From Nansenia antarctica (Eukaryota > Chordata > Actinopteri > Argentiniformes > Microstomatidae), in the NCBI GenBank assembly GCA_963989245.1, contig OZ022344.1, forward strand, positions 10,171,005-10,235,004: a stretch of 64,000 bases of DNA. Reading direction: 5' to 3'. Numbering within the stretch: position 1 is the stretch's first letter; every line of letters starts with the position of its first letter. Both the position numbers and the translations under genes were made by a program. This document shows, piece after piece, positions 10,901 through 20,845 of this stretch. Under the pieces are notes generated by a model. The model was not told where the DNA came from. It saw only the letters and a list, made by a program, of their open reading frames with translations, and did no database searches.

Positions 10901-11818
10901 TGACAGCAGAGGGACCTGTGATGACTCCATGACCTGGAAATTTAGCATGTGAGTCTGTCCATCATGTTCCGTTTTCAGTCTGACTTCTCCAGTTGGCTTT
11001 ATCAATGACCCATCATATAGCTTGAGAGTGGCTTTGCTGGGACGAAGAGCAGGGTTGCCATCCTGTGTAATGCATTGTAGGTCTCGGTAGCTTAATACAT
11101 TGACAGTGGAGCCTGTGTCTAATTGACATTTCACTGTGTGGCTGGGGTCATATGTCACTTTTCCATGCATTTGTGGGGTAAGCTTTAGATTGACAAACAG
11201 TTTGTGTGCTGTGTCCTGTATAGAGTTTACATGTGAAATGTACCACATTTCATCTGGTGATTCACTATCTGGCTCATTGTATGCATCCTGCATTACGTTA
11301 ACATGACGTTTGTGTTGTGCTTGTTTGCATACCTTAGCAAAATGGTTTTTCTTGCCACAGGTTTTGCAAATGGTTCCATATGCTGGGCATTTCAGACGTT
11401 CATGTGTAGACCCACAGTAGTGGCATGTGACTCCTGGTTTCCTTTCTCTACTTGTGGTGCTTGGAGGTTCTGTCGGCTTGTGTCGAGTGAAGCCACGCCC
11501 CTCTGAATGTCTTTCTCTTGAAGCATAACTCACAGTCTCCTGCTCACCTCCGCTCATTCTTTTGTTTTGTATCTGTGCTTGTTCGCTTGCCCTGCACGTG
11601 TCTACGGCTGCCGCTAGGGTGAGTTTAGCTTCTCTCAGCATGCGCGTGCGTGCGCTAATGTCTTTTGTCCCAATGACAAGCCTGTCACGTATCATTTCTT
11701 CATTCAGCTGGCCAAAGTTACATGTATGTGCTAGCTTCCTTAAGTTTGCAACATATTGGTCTACTGACTCACTCTGGCTCTGTTGGGTGCTATTGAATAT
11801 ATACCGTTCATAAATCAC
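7991..11818 (-). CDS. Gypsy gag-pol polyprotein (gag N-terminus missing)
   Basis: This 1275-codon open frame shows the full Ty3/Gypsy order. Residues 1-80 are the gag C-terminal part (YERYIFNS..., ESVDQYV). A CCHC-like knuckle region spans about 132-165 and aspartic protease DTGS is at 234-237. Reverse transcriptase spans about 385-560, with VLDAKDGYW (Asp463) and VIADD (526-527 catalytic pair). RNase H spans about 675-790, with the IQCDASETGLGAAL block. Integrase has His907, His910, Cys940 and Cys943, then core D971, D1024 and E1060. It makes and integrates the element's DNA. No internal stops are seen. The frame opens at a GTG inside gag because the upstream part is displaced by a hAT insertion, so the protein cannot be made normally. 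Similar fish proteins are often annotated as K02A2.6-like. Confidence 0.9.
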   Translation of the reverse strand: MIYERYIFNSTQQSQSESVDQYVANLRKLAHTCNFGQLNEEMIRDRLVIGTKDISARTRMLREAKLTLAAAVDTCRASEQAQIQNKRMSGGEQETVSYASRERHSEGRGFTRHKPTEPPSTTSRERKPGVTCHYCGSTHERLKCPAYGTICKTCGKKNHFAKVCKQAQHKRHVNVMQDAYNEPDSESPDEMWYISHVNSIQDTAHKLFVNLKLTPQMHGKVTYDPSHTVKCQLDTGSTVNVLSYRDLQCITQDGNPALRPSKATLKLYDGSLIKPTGEVRLKTEHDGQTHMLNFQVMESSQVPLLSADTCQKLDLIRVNHRHAVHHLDTPQTPTKTHTAHTTEEIISKYEDVFEGLGCLPGELHLKVDTDIRPVQHLPRRVPIPLKKKVTEAIKSMEEQGIIVKVTEPTQWISNMVVIEKPEKLRTCIDPSALNKALLRSHYQMPTIEEILPDIANAKVFSVLDAKDGYWQVKLDEESSYLTTFWTPLGRYRWLRMPFGIKPAAEEYQRRQHDVLQGLAGVSVIADDILLYGCGDTQETALADHDKNLAALLQRAREVNLKLNKKKLKLKQPSVPYMGHLLTTEGLLPDPEKVTAVQNMQTPTDIKALQRFLGFVNYLAKFLPHLSDVCEPLRRLTDKDIQWAWLPQHDTAIDTVKTLVTHHPVLKYYDIREEVTIQCDASETGLGAALMQNGQPVAYASRTLTPTEQRYAQIEKECLAIVFACDKFDQYIHGRESITVHSDHKPLEVIFKKSLLTAPKRLQRMLLRLQRYQLQVQYKQGKLLHVADFLSRTAQPNTTHTQMQTPATVYAMGLTAEALEHVDHSSCTNISTKTQESIRAATLKDPLCQVLHARIAGGWPISKQAVDQTLRPFWTFKEELATDNGLIFKGDRVFIPELLRNDFLSKIHSGHSGSEASLRKARDTVFWPGITEHVKDYVNRCSTCNSLQRRQPKESLNPHHLPKLPWSKVGMDLFTVNHSHYLIMVDYYSDYWELDELEDTTASTVIDRCKHQFSRHGIPHTVISDNGPPFSGLDFQTFANDWDFRHVTSSPYHSQSNGKAESAVKIAKTLLKKTALAGEDPWKAVLAWRNTPTEGLDSSPAQRLMSRRTRTHLPSKDLLLQPLVVHNVIEKKQTKGLISKHHYDAHAHDMPVIIQGETVRVLLQPNVPNSAWALGICTDQKSDRSYEVMVHGKTYRRNRKHIRPVDETLRLSPPQNPEGEDDWGTWGRAETNTDEYAPALDEHTVQPADPEPQGLRQTRTRSNIKPPEKYTKDYVT

Positions 11819-11879
11819 ATCATTGTGAGCCCTAGGCTACTCCTTTGTGTGAGGCCCCCCCCCCCCCAAAAAAATTTTT

Positions 11880-11985
11880 TTTTCCTTTCCTAACACCAGG
11901 GGAGCCACCCCTCCTAAATTTCGTTGTTTGGTACCTGTACTGTAGCAATGACAATAAAGTCCATTCATTCATTCATTCATTTATT
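11880..11985 (+). repeat. LINE 3' tail ending in (ATTC)n, copy 2
   Basis: This is nearly identical to 4600-4699 ('cctaacaccaggggagccac' to 'caatgacaataaagtcc', then CATTCATTC). It is inserted in the 3' part of the hAT element and is preceded by a C/A/T homopolymer patch at 11858-11882. Confidence 0.75.
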
Positions 11986-12164
11986 CATACACGAGCCTCC
12001 CCCTCCCCAAAATACACAACTCACGAGCACCCTGCACACACAGACCACTCATAATGCTTTACCATAAAACACATTGTGCTTTAATAACATAATGCAAACA
12101 ATAAAAAATGCACTGACAAGGTTGTTATCATCCTGAACTATCTCTGTTGCTCACCTCACCTCAG

Positions 12165-12475
12165 TTCTGTCTCTATTGCTCTCCTCTCCTGTTGTCTGTC
12201 TCTCTGTTGCTGTCCTGTTGTCTGTCTCTCTGTTACTCTCTTCTCCTGTTGTCTGTCTCTCTGTTGCTGTCCTGTTGTCTGTCTCTCTGTTGCTCTCCTC
12301 TCCTGTTGTCTGTCTCTCTGTTGCTCTCTTCTCCTGTTGTCTGTCTCTCTGTTGCTGTCCTGTTGTCTGTCTCTTTGTTGCTGTCCTGTTGTCTGTCTCT
12401 TTGTTGCTGTCCTGTTGTCTGTCTCTCTGTTGCTGTCCTCTCCTGCTGTCTGTCTCTCTGTTGCTCTCCTGTTGT

Positions 12476-12478
<3 letters not shown>
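12165..12478. repeat. Minisatellite of CTGTTG/TCTGTCTC units
   Basis: There are about a dozen copies of a roughly 25-27-bp unit, 'ctgttgtctgtctctctgtt' plus 'gctgtc' or 'gctctcctct'. The varying 'ctcttctcct'/'tcct' inserts make composite units. Frames of RQTTGQQQRD type on the minus strand are repeat artefacts. Confidence 0.9.

Positions 12479-12522
<44 letters not shown>
12478..12522. repeat. (GA)n microsatellite
   Basis: This is an uninterrupted GA dinucleotide run directly abutting the minisatellite. Confidence 0.95.
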
Positions 12523-12524
<2 letters not shown>

Positions 12525-12618
12525 ACACAAAATCAATACAGCAACAGTCCAAATTACATCCACAAAATAAGAGATAGATGCCCAGATTAAGGCAACACAA
12601 TCATAAATGGTCCTAACC

Positions 12619-15156
12619 TTAGAAGGTCTTTTTCCTTGATTTTCTGGCAGCAAAGTCCTTAATGAGGCTGGTGTAATCCAATGTGCGCAGAATGTCAGAC
12701 TCAATTGACATCAGGCACAGGTGATTTAGCCTCTCTTGGCCCATTGTGGATCTTAGTTTGTTTTTGACAAGTGCCAGTTTAGAAAAAGACCGCTCCCCGC
12801 TGGCATTCGTTACAGGCAGAGTCATAAACAGTCGGAGTGCAACATCAACATTGGGAAACACTGCCTGTATTTTCCTTCCTCTTATAAGTTTCAGCAGTGA
12901 CCTCGCTGAGGTGTCCTCATTTTCTTTAATGAATTCCCTGAATTGTCTGATTTCCTCCAAAAAATCTTCCTCCAGATCACCTGCATATTTCTTCTGCAGA
13001 TTAGCCGCTCTTGTGCGAAGATCTAGCATGGAGATGGATGGAATATTGTTCAAAAAACCAAATGTCTGCTGAATATCTTTGTATGAGTGATACCTCCTCT
13101 CTAGTTCCATGACGAGTCGATCTATGACAGTGATATAAACCGTTACTTTAAAGTTGTCTCGGCCTGATCGCTCACAGTCAGGTTCAGTGGATTCATCTGC
13201 CTGTTTTTTTCGTCTTCTCTGCCTTAACGGGGACATGTTTTTTGCAGCACTCTCAAACTTGTCAAAATCGTCCCGAAGACTGGCCACGTAATCCCTCAAT
13301 GAGTAGACTAAATCAACAGCATTACATAAATCCAGCTCTACTGCCTGTAGAGCTTCGCTAGTTTTGTGAAAGCGCTGCAGTATGGTGTTCCACATAGAAC
13401 ACAGAAAGGCGTTCTCAAATTTTTCCATCTTTGTGTAAAGTGTCCTGGCTTCATCCCGAGTAGTGCCATTTTGGATCGGGTCATCGCTCATCTTCTTCAG
13501 TGACTCTTGGATGTTGGCATAGTTCTGGTGTAGTGCTTTTGTTGCTTGCGCATGTGCTGACCATCTAGTATCTGACAAACTTTTCAATGTCTCCAGCCTC
13601 TTGTTGTCAATAACATTTAGCCCCGCAGTTATTATCTGCCAACGCGCTGTGGATTTGGAACAAAAATTATAAAGTGTCTGTACAAAATTTAAAAATTCCA
13701 TTGTCACAGGGCAACAATCTACACCGGCAACTCCCACTAAATTGAGTGTATGCGCTGCGCAGGGTACACACTCGGCCAAATTATTTATCTTCTTAATGCT
13801 TGCTTGCAAACCACTGTAAATGCCGGACATGTTGGCTGCATTGTCATAACATTGGCCTCGGCAGTTATTGATGTCAATGCCCATTTCTTCCAAAACGCCA
13901 AGAACAGACTGATAAAGTGACTCCCCTGAATGACTCTGAATTGGCAAAAACTTGAGAAAACGCTCCTCCACGCATCCATCTGGTGACACATATCGTATGA
14001 TGAATGTGAGCTGGTCTGTGTGTGCAACATCTGGTGTAGCGTCGACGCTGATTGAAAAATACTTTGCTATTTTTACCTGACTGATTATCTCAGCTAGGAC
14101 ATGCTCTCCCATCAATTCAATAAATTCTAAGCATGTTGTTGATGAGAGGTAAGATGTGGTTCCCTTGCCAGCATTTCCATATTTGTCTATGTGCGCTTTC
14201 AAGAATGGATCAAACACACTGATCGCTTCCAACACACCCATAAAATTCCCATTATCAGGCTGGCCAAAGGTTTCACAGTGTCCCCTCAATGGTAATCCTC
14301 GCTCTGCAAGAAACTTCACCACTACAACCACTCGCTTTAACACATCTGTCCAATAAGCACACTCGTTGTTAAACTGCTTTTTTAGTTCTGAGTCAATACA
14401 GCCAGCAGCAGCGCTGCACATCACATAGTGGCTTTCGGAACCTTCATGCTCAGCCAGACACACTGCTGCGTTTTTCCAGTCATTGTAGCCTGTTTTGAGT
14501 CCTGATTTATGAGCACCGTCTGCAAATAATTTACATGCGAAACAAAATACTTTTCCTTTTGCAGGTGAATAAATTAACCATTCTCGAGGCACGGTTTCGC
14601 CATTTGACTTTTTTCTTTTAAATAGTGTTTTTGAAAAATACCTCTTCTGATGCTTGTGCTGTGTTTCTGAAGCGGCGACATTAGCATCTTCATTTTGACA
14701 ACATTGTGGCCCCATCTTAATCCAATATGTTCTCATGTCTTCACCAACTGTATCTCACAATCCAGGATCCGAGCTGTAAGTGGTGGTAGGATTTGTGTCT
14801 GGACCTGGTGGTCCACGTGTTGCCTCCTCTTCTTGATTGTCCTGCTCGGTATCAGTGTCACTGTCAGCTGGTGGTGGTACTGGTAACGTTAGTGCCTCTT
14901 CTCCGCGCTCAGCCTCGACAGCCTGCATCTCCCCCCCCATGTTCGCCTCAGCGCTGCTTGTGCTAGCGACACCCGACCCAGAGCTAACCGTTTCGTGGCT
15001 CTCACTCTCGACTCTCGTGGCTCTCACTCTGGTCGTTTCAGGCGCAGCAGCATTATTAGAAAAAAATGTTGAAATCTTGGGCAACTTTGCTATATTTAGT
15101 TCTTGTTTCATTAGTTATTTTCGTTTTTTGGCCCCACTCATGTGCGTCCGCTTCAT
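12619..15156 (-). pseudogene. hAT transposase, ZMYM1/TTF-type, two in-frame stops
   Basis: From the ATG at 15156 to the stop at 12619 the minus strand gives one continuous 846-codon frame with just two internal stops: TAA at codon 14 (15117-15115) and TGA at 14757-14755. The second follows DPGL, where the family usually has Trp, so it is probably a single-base change. The 705-codon part after it holds a TTF-type zinc finger (Cys65, Cys68, His97, His103), then the RNase H-like core with Asp232 (SVDATPD) and Asp298 (CYDNAANMSG), TRWSAH, and the C-terminal hAT dimerisation block containing NASGERSFSKL (Glu648). It would cut and join the hAT ends. Host ZMYM1-like genes derive from such enzymes, but the position inside a retrotransposon marks this as a transposon copy. 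Confidence 0.85.
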
Positions 15157-15244
15157 TTTTGCAACTTTTGAATTTCTGGTTTGGTTTGGTTTGGTTTCCA
15201 AAACGGAAATGGCTAAACGTCACTTTTGAACTTCAGACTTAACA

Positions 15245-15350
15245 AGCGGATAGAAAATATAGGGGGGCCTCAGGATAGAAAATATAGGGGGGCCTCAGGA
15301 TAGAAAATATAGGGGGGCCTCGCCGCCTCAGGATAGAAAATAATATGTTA
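15245..15350. repeat. Short tandem repeat near the hAT right end
   Basis: 'gatagaaaatataggggggc' followed by 'ctca' is repeated three times at 15250, 15274 and 15298, with a partial fourth after 'cgcc'. It lies in the 5' flank of the transposase frame. Confidence 0.85.
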
Positions 15351-15469
15351 TTTTATTATTATTATAAAAATAAAAATAAATGATTTTTTTTTATCCAATG
15401 TTAGGTGGCCCCCTAGTGGTGGTGGCCCTAGGCTGCAGCCTAGTAAGCCTATGCGTTAATCCGCCACTG

Positions 15470-15673
15470 GTTGCAGCATTGTGGCATTCCTTACCTATTA
15501 TGGTTAGTAGGGTAGCTATGCGGATCTTGTTGTCCTTTTTGTCCAGCCCAGTTGCAATCTCGTAGTTTTCCCACTGTGCTCTAAAGAATGTCCAGTTGCT
15601 ATATGCATCCCCTTTTCATGTCCATCCGTTCCGGCACTGGAATCGCCGGGTAAATAGCTTTAGCTTCAGCCAT
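15470..15673 (-). pseudogene. Gypsy gag N-terminal fragment with frameshift
   Basis: The minus-strand ATG at 15673 starts MAEAKAIYPAIPVPERMDMK. An A/G homopolymer stretch (about 15609-15616) then breaks the frame by one base. In the next frame the sequence continues as a gag-like stretch containing TFFRAQWENYEIATGLDKK and LLTIIGKECHN, up to the hAT junction at about 15470. This is the missing front of the polyprotein at 7991-11818. About 50 codons that gag usually has at this place are not found on either side of the insertion, which suggests a deletion with or after the hAT insertion. Confidence 0.75.
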
Positions 15674-15779
15674 TGCGTTCGTGATAGCTAGCGCGGTCCG
15701 TCTCAGCAGTAACGATAGTTATCAGAATGTTTTTTCGTCTTTGGGTATGTTATTCCCTTCTTCTGTCGTTTGCCGCTGA

Positions 15780-15796
15780 GTCCAGTTCTGACACCA
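15780..15796 (-). other. Gypsy primer-binding site
   Basis: On the minus strand, TGGTGTCAGAACTGGAC directly follows the 5' LTR end at 15797. TGG complements the universal tRNA CCA end, as expected for minus-strand priming. The tRNA species is not determined here. Confidence 0.7.
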
Positions 15797-15861
15797 TGTT
15801 AAAATGATCATGCGGATACGGTTATAATCAAAGTCTCTTTACTCGCAGTTCAAGGACAATA
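15797..15861 (-). repeat. Gypsy 5' LTR, piece 1 of 3
   Basis: These 65 bp are identical to 7601-7665 of the intact LTR. The piece ends at the 14-bp target duplication GTTCAAGGACAATA (15848-15861). Confidence 0.9.
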
Positions 15862-16087
15862 TATCACCTCGTCACATGGGGGAGTGGGGGAGGAATGGGG
15901 GTGGGGGAGGAGTGGGGGGCAAGGGGGGTGCAGGTGGATGAAAGGTATCCCAGGTGATGTGTACAGAAGCTCTCCTCTCCTTTCAGTCACTGGAAACCAG
16001 CCTAAACAGACATGCACACTGCTATCAATTTAGAGCCACTGCAAAGACAGCCCAGTGAGAGGGTGGGAGGGAAGAGGGGGAGGTGAT

Positions 16088-16121
<34 letters not shown>

Positions 16122-16401
16122 TGTGTGTGTGTGTGTGTGTGTGTTTGTGTGAGCCAGGGAGAGAGAGAGAGAGAGAGAGAGGCTAGTATATATATATATA
16201 TATATATAGAGAGAGTGCAGTGAGGGTAACAGAGTCACAGGGCTTTGTTCAAGTGGCTAAGCTAACATGCTAACGGCCGCCATCTTGGAATCTCAGTCAC
16301 AGAGACTTCCACCCAAGTTCCCCACCTCTCCACCTAGCATTAGCCTAGCAAGCTTAGCCTAGCTCAGCAAGCTAATTTTTATTTTTACATTATTATTATT
16401 A

Positions 16402-16453
16402 TTATTTCACTTGTGTTTCTCTAAGCATCGTCTCATACAGCTGCTTGTTCCTG
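16402..16453 (-). other. Possible terminal exon or exon remnant in the insert
   Basis: The minus strand has a good acceptor (TTTTCTTTCAG at 16464-16454). A short frame NKQLYETMLRETQVK then ends at TAA (16402-16404), followed by TAA repeats. I do not recognise the protein. It may be a piece of a captured gene or chance. Confidence 0.25.
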
Positions 16454-16485
16454 AAAGAAAACATACAGTAAAGGCAAGTTAGTGT

Positions 16486-16486
<1 letters not shown>

Positions 16487-16521
<35 letters not shown>

Positions 16522-16788
16522 CACACACACACACACACACACAAACACAAACATGTACACACACACACACACACAAACATGTACACGCACACACACACAA
16601 ACACAAACATGTACACACACACACACACGCACACACACACACACATGTACACACACACACACACACACACACAAACATGTACACACACACACACACACAA
16701 ACATGTACACGCACACACACACAAACACAAACATGTACACACACACACACACGCACACACACACACACACACACGCACACACAAACCT
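16487..16788. repeat. Compound (CA)n microsatellite
   Basis: CA runs are broken by ACATGTACA at about 25-60-bp spacing. The block from about 16540 to 16635 recurs at 16665-16755, so the tract has higher-order duplication. Confidence 0.95.
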
Positions 16789-17193
16789 AAATGCGATAGA
16801 CTCTAGGATGGCTCGGAGCAGGTGGCTCTTGGGTGAGAGTTGTGTTGCAGTTGTAACACTGGTATTCTTTCTGTGTCTCTTCTCCATAATTGTCACAATT
16901 GTGACAAAGCGGGAACAAGTCAGCAACCGATCGAAATGTTCAGACTTTTATTTGGAAAAATGTAAATCAATGTCAACATTGTTGAAAATCAATGACGCAC
17001 TCGCTAGTCAAGACAAAACAAGAAATGCATTCAGTGAGCAATCCCCACTACTCTACACTAACTAGGTAGTAGTGGGGATTACTCACCGAATCCATTGCAT
17101 TGCAATGTTTATGTATTTTTGAATGAAATGTATTGAAAAAGAAGAGAACGCACACTGCAGACAACTTAGACTGTAATTTGTTCAAGGACAATA

Positions 17194-17275
17194 CAGAACG
17201 TACATCTTATCTCTGTGCTAGCATAGTAATGAATGTATCAACAAGCTCAACAAGCTCAACAAGTTCACTCGTAAG
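17194..17275 (-). repeat. Gypsy 5' LTR, piece 2 of 3
   Basis: These 82 bp are identical to 7666-7747. The piece ends in the 8-bp CTCGTAAG (17268-17275), duplicated by the hAT insertion. Confidence 0.9.
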
Positions 17276-18094
17276 CAGTGTTGCCACAGTTACTTTGAAA
17301 AAGTATTCTGATTACTGATTACTGATTACTCCTTTAAAAAGTAATCTAGTTACTTTACTGATTACTTGATTTTAAAAGTAACTAAGTTAGATTACTAGTT
17401 ACTTTTTTAGTTACTATTGGCAGCTGCCTAGGCACCCGACCCCCCCCCCCCCCCCCCCCCACCCGCAACATAAAAATGAAAACTGGTTTTGCCAAAACTC
17501 ACTTTATTTTAACAGTAACTTAAATTACATAATTAAACTTTAAACAATAACTTAAAACAACAAAATAAAGAGTCTTTCTTTGCCTCACCCAACATAAATA
17601 CTTGTTTTTAAACAATAAAATAAATATAATCTTTATTTAAGTGGGGCTACCCCCCTCAAAACGCAATTTCCCATTTTCCCCCGATTTTGAGATGAGTTGC
17701 TCTTTTGCCTCCTAAACATGTTTTCTTTCATATTAGTGACAATACAACGTCGACAAAAACACATTTGGTTGTTTATTTTACTTGATTGTGGTGCATGCGT
17801 CCGTAAAATCCTCATAAATTCGCCAAAAGTTAGTAGTTTACGCACAGCGTTACCGAAACGGCTGCTGTCTGAAATACATCAAGCCTGGCCTTGTTTGAAA
17901 GATGTGTTTCTTGTGCTCAAAATGGCCGCTTCCAAAATTTACAACGCCCCTTGTATCAGCAACCAATCACTAAAATAGATAGGTTGCATTCTTTTAGAAT
18001 ACGCGATTCTATTGGTTGATGCGAAAATTCTCGAATGTGATTGGTTGTCGTGTCCCATGTGACGCGGAAGGCGGAACTAGCCTCTCCACTCAGC

Positions 18095-18612
18095 CGTTTA
18101 ACATTGGCGACCTACTGAACTTTAGGGACACTTTTGGGACACTTCCTATGTAGCCAGGGGAACAGAAAAAGACACACACCATCAGTGGGATGCCAGCTTT
18201 CAGACAAAAGTGATTTCAAGTCTCTAGCCCAATGTATCACCAAACAGCGCTCAATTTAGTCAATCACTGTGACCCACCGTTTAACATTGGCGACCTCCTG
18301 AACTTTAGGCTCACTTTTGGGACACTTCCTATGTAGCCAGGGGAACAGAAAAAGACACACACCATCAGTGGGATGCCAGCTTTCAGCCAAAAGTGATTTC
18401 AGATCTCTAGCCCAATGTATCACCAAACAGCACTCAATTTAGTCACTCACTACCCCTCCCCACTCAGCCGTTTAACATTGGCGACCTCCTGAACTTTAGG
18501 CTCACCTTTGGGACACTTCCTATGTAGCCAGGGGAACAGAAAAAGACACACACCATCAGTGGGATGCCAGCTTTCAGACAAAAGTGATTTCAAGTCTCTA
18601 GCCCATTGTATG
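18095..18612. repeat. Three-copy tandem repeat of about 185 bp
   Basis: Copies start at 18095, 18278 and 18469 with 'cgtttaacattggcgacct', then 'gggacacttcctatgtagcc' and 'agacacacaccatcagtggg'. The third copy is shorter. The copies are about 95% alike by eye. Confidence 0.9.
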
Positions 18613-19047
18613 GCCTCCTGTGGCCAGAATTCATAACTCCCCTCCTGAGTGAGCTAGAGGTCTGGTTTTCACAAATGTCGAACATCTTCGGTCGCGCCTA
18701 GCAGAAAAAACTCGACAGAGTACGGGTGCCAAGCCCCTTACGAATGACCTCGTCGAAAACGGTGCGTCTCTGCGCCTCGGAACGGCCGCGCTGACCGAAA
18801 AGCATTTAAAAATAACTCAAATTCAGGCTTCTCGGCCTAGGCACTTCAGGTCAAAGTACCGCTGCGTCGCAACCGTACGAGCCACAGACGCCGTTCTAAT
18901 ATTTCCTGAATCGGCTCGGGCCCGCCGAACACATATCCGAGCCCCGACTCGGTTGCGGCGCCAGTACCAGGTTCTGTCCCTCTCTCACACACAGGAGAGG
19001 CAGATGTGCTCACACACCAGTACCAGGTTCTGTAACTAGGCTTGACA

Positions 19048-19152
<105 letters not shown>

Positions 19153-19974
19153 CTGGCTGGCTGGCTGTAGTTCTGTGTGCTGATTACATGGTGGTGCCAG
19201 AGGTTTGTGAGAGAGGGAGACACTTTCTATTCCATAACAGCCACTATTTGTAGCCTGTGTGCATTTCTGTTCAGTTTATGTTATTCAGTTATCAGTCAGG
19301 TGTTTAGGATGTTTATTGCTAATGGTTTGATTAGGTTTTGTGTTTGTGAATAGCAGTTTCAAATAAAAATGTTTCATATTTCACAATACAAAACTTTGAG
19401 TCTGTTTTCCCGAAAATTTGTTTTTATGTGTTTGTCCACACACTTGTCCACACACAAGGATTTTCCTTGCACCAAAACAGACCAAACTTTCCACATTTCT
19501 TCCTATCCATATTCTGCTTCTCTGCACACAAGAGTTTGATGATATATCATTCATAGCCCTGTTTATAGTACATTTTATACCAAAACCATGGCGAAAATAG
19601 ATTTTTTTATGACTATGGACAGTATTTCCTGATGTATGGGCTGATACGAGGACATAGACACAATCTGCTGTGTGCAAAGTTTGTTTTCTTATGTGTCAAC
19701 ATAAATAAAAAAAAATAAAATAAAAATTGACAAATATGATGGTGTGAGTGATCCTGGAGATTTGGGTCCAATTAGCATCTAATTTGCATAATAAACATAA
19801 ACAATAATAAATTCAGAAAACTTGCAATACATTTTTTCATAGTTTTTATGTACATAACAAACTGGGAATGTGTTCATAGTGATATCTATTTTCTTTCTTT
19901 TTTTGCCTATTGGCAAAGTCTAGGGGGGGTAGCCTCCCCTTAACAGTAACTAGCAAGGAGGGGTTTCACAAAAC

Positions 19975-20298
19975 CTAAAACCTACCCTGACCATTCAGGC
20001 TTTTACCACAGGACAATATTTTCTTGCCAGCACAGAGTGTACAACGAACATTTATGTTCTTGTCATCCTTTGCTGACACAAACTCAAAATAATCCCTATA
20101 TTTCCAGCTATTTAACGCATATCTCTGTTCTCGCTCCATTATACGCTTCTGTTTACACTGTGCAATCAGCGTGGTGATACACGTGAGCGATTCTGCTGCA
20201 CCTCGTGTTGAAAACGTGATCACTGACGTCACTCCCCAAGACGCGAGAAAAGCAATAAATGTTTGTTTACTATCGAACATTACAAAGAAATACTGCAT
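19975..20298 (-). pseudogene. hAT transposase N-terminal remnant (BED finger)
   Basis: About 107 codons are open on the minus strand. The C-terminal half reads LNSWKYRDYFEFVSAKD, then NVRCTLCAGKK. This is the aromatic-plus-Cys2 half of a BED-type zinc finger, which hAT transposases use to bind their ends. The His pair that should complete the finger and the catalytic core are not seen downstream; the frame ends at 19975 after CGKSLNGQGRF. Its position near the right terminus and its orientation fit the 5' end of a transposase gene of this element that was later gutted. It is not expected to be functional. Confidence 0.6.
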
Positions 20299-20476
20299 TT
20301 AGCCTAAGTTATGAGGTAGTAACGCAATAGTAACGCACAGTCACTCGAATAAGTAACTTTAATCAGATTACTGATTTGGAAATAGTATCGCGATAGAATA
20401 GTCGTTACTGGGAAAAGTAATCAGATTAGAGTATCGCGATACTTAGTATCGCGTTACCGGCATCACTGCTCGTAAG

Positions 20477-20523
20477 TAACACTCACTGCAGGTGGTGCCA
20501 CCTGCAGGTCAACTCTCGTAACA
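20477..20523 (-). repeat. Gypsy 5' LTR, piece 3 of 3
   Basis: These 47 bp are identical to 7748-7794, including the CTGCAGGTGG palindrome and the terminal GTAACA. They are followed by the GTGAC target duplication. Confidence 0.9.
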
Positions 20524-20528
20524 GTGAC

Positions 20529-20770
20529 TAAGGTTGCCACCCGTCCCTTAAAATACGGAATCGTTCCGTATTGGACAGTTAAAAGATGCGTCCCGTTTTG
20601 AACCATTATGGGACGCTGTTTGTTCCGTATTTTCAATCCACCCGCATTGCGTGATTCCTCCAATATATCATACAGAGCTGCCAATTCTTTTATTTTTGAA
20701 ATTCCTTTAAATAAAGCTACCGGACCAGAGTTTCGTGGCATCTTTCTGCACGCGCGTTAACTTGAGTCTG
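20529..20770. repeat. Probable fish repeat fragment
   Basis: 'aaggttgccacccgtccctt', with two complementary 'acggaa/ttccgt' motifs, is typical of dispersed fish transposon fragments. No ends or coding sequence can be fixed. Confidence 0.35.
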
Positions 20771-20845
20771 CAATCGAAGCGGGAGGCGCGCGCTGCTGGA
20801 AGAACCTGTGTTCACGCGAGCTGCATGTAAGTCGAATGTAGCAAG

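Larger units (their letters stand above)
11823..15469 (-). mobile_element. ZMYM/TTF-type hAT DNA transposon inserted in gag
   Basis: The element interrupts gag between 'GKECHN' (minus, near 15475) and 'DVIYERY' (near 11815). The right end reads CCGCCACTG at 15461-15469, that is CAGTGGCGG on the other strand, a hAT-like terminus. No matching left terminal repeat is visible, so the left end is probably deleted. CATTGTG occurs at both junctions and could be the remains of the target duplication. It carries a near-complete transposase pseudogene, a LINE tail and a minisatellite. Confidence 0.7.
15862..17179. mobile_element. 1.3-kb insert in the Gypsy LTR with 14-bp target duplication
   Basis: GTTCAAGGACAATA is present on both sides (15848-15861 and 17180-17193), so the insert is 15862-17179. 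A 14-bp duplication fits target-primed retrotransposition better than a hAT or LTR event, but no poly(A), LINE or SINE body is recognised. The content is GT/GA/CA microsatellites and unique-looking sequence. It includes a YY1-like CCGCCATCTTGG at 16278-16289 and a possible minus-strand terminal exon near 16402-16453. The right part (about 16975-17075) resembles segments near 6720 and 55000. Confidence 0.65.

Noticed and set aside
7991..11818. Host gene of K02A2.6-like annotation
   Set aside because: LTRs, primer site, purine tract and target duplication around it show that it is a retrotransposon polyprotein.
12619..14736. Host zinc finger MYM-type gene
   Set aside because: The frame lies inside a hAT element within a Gypsy gag, has two in-frame stops upstream and keeps transposase catalytic motifs, so it is a transposon copy and not a domesticated host gene.
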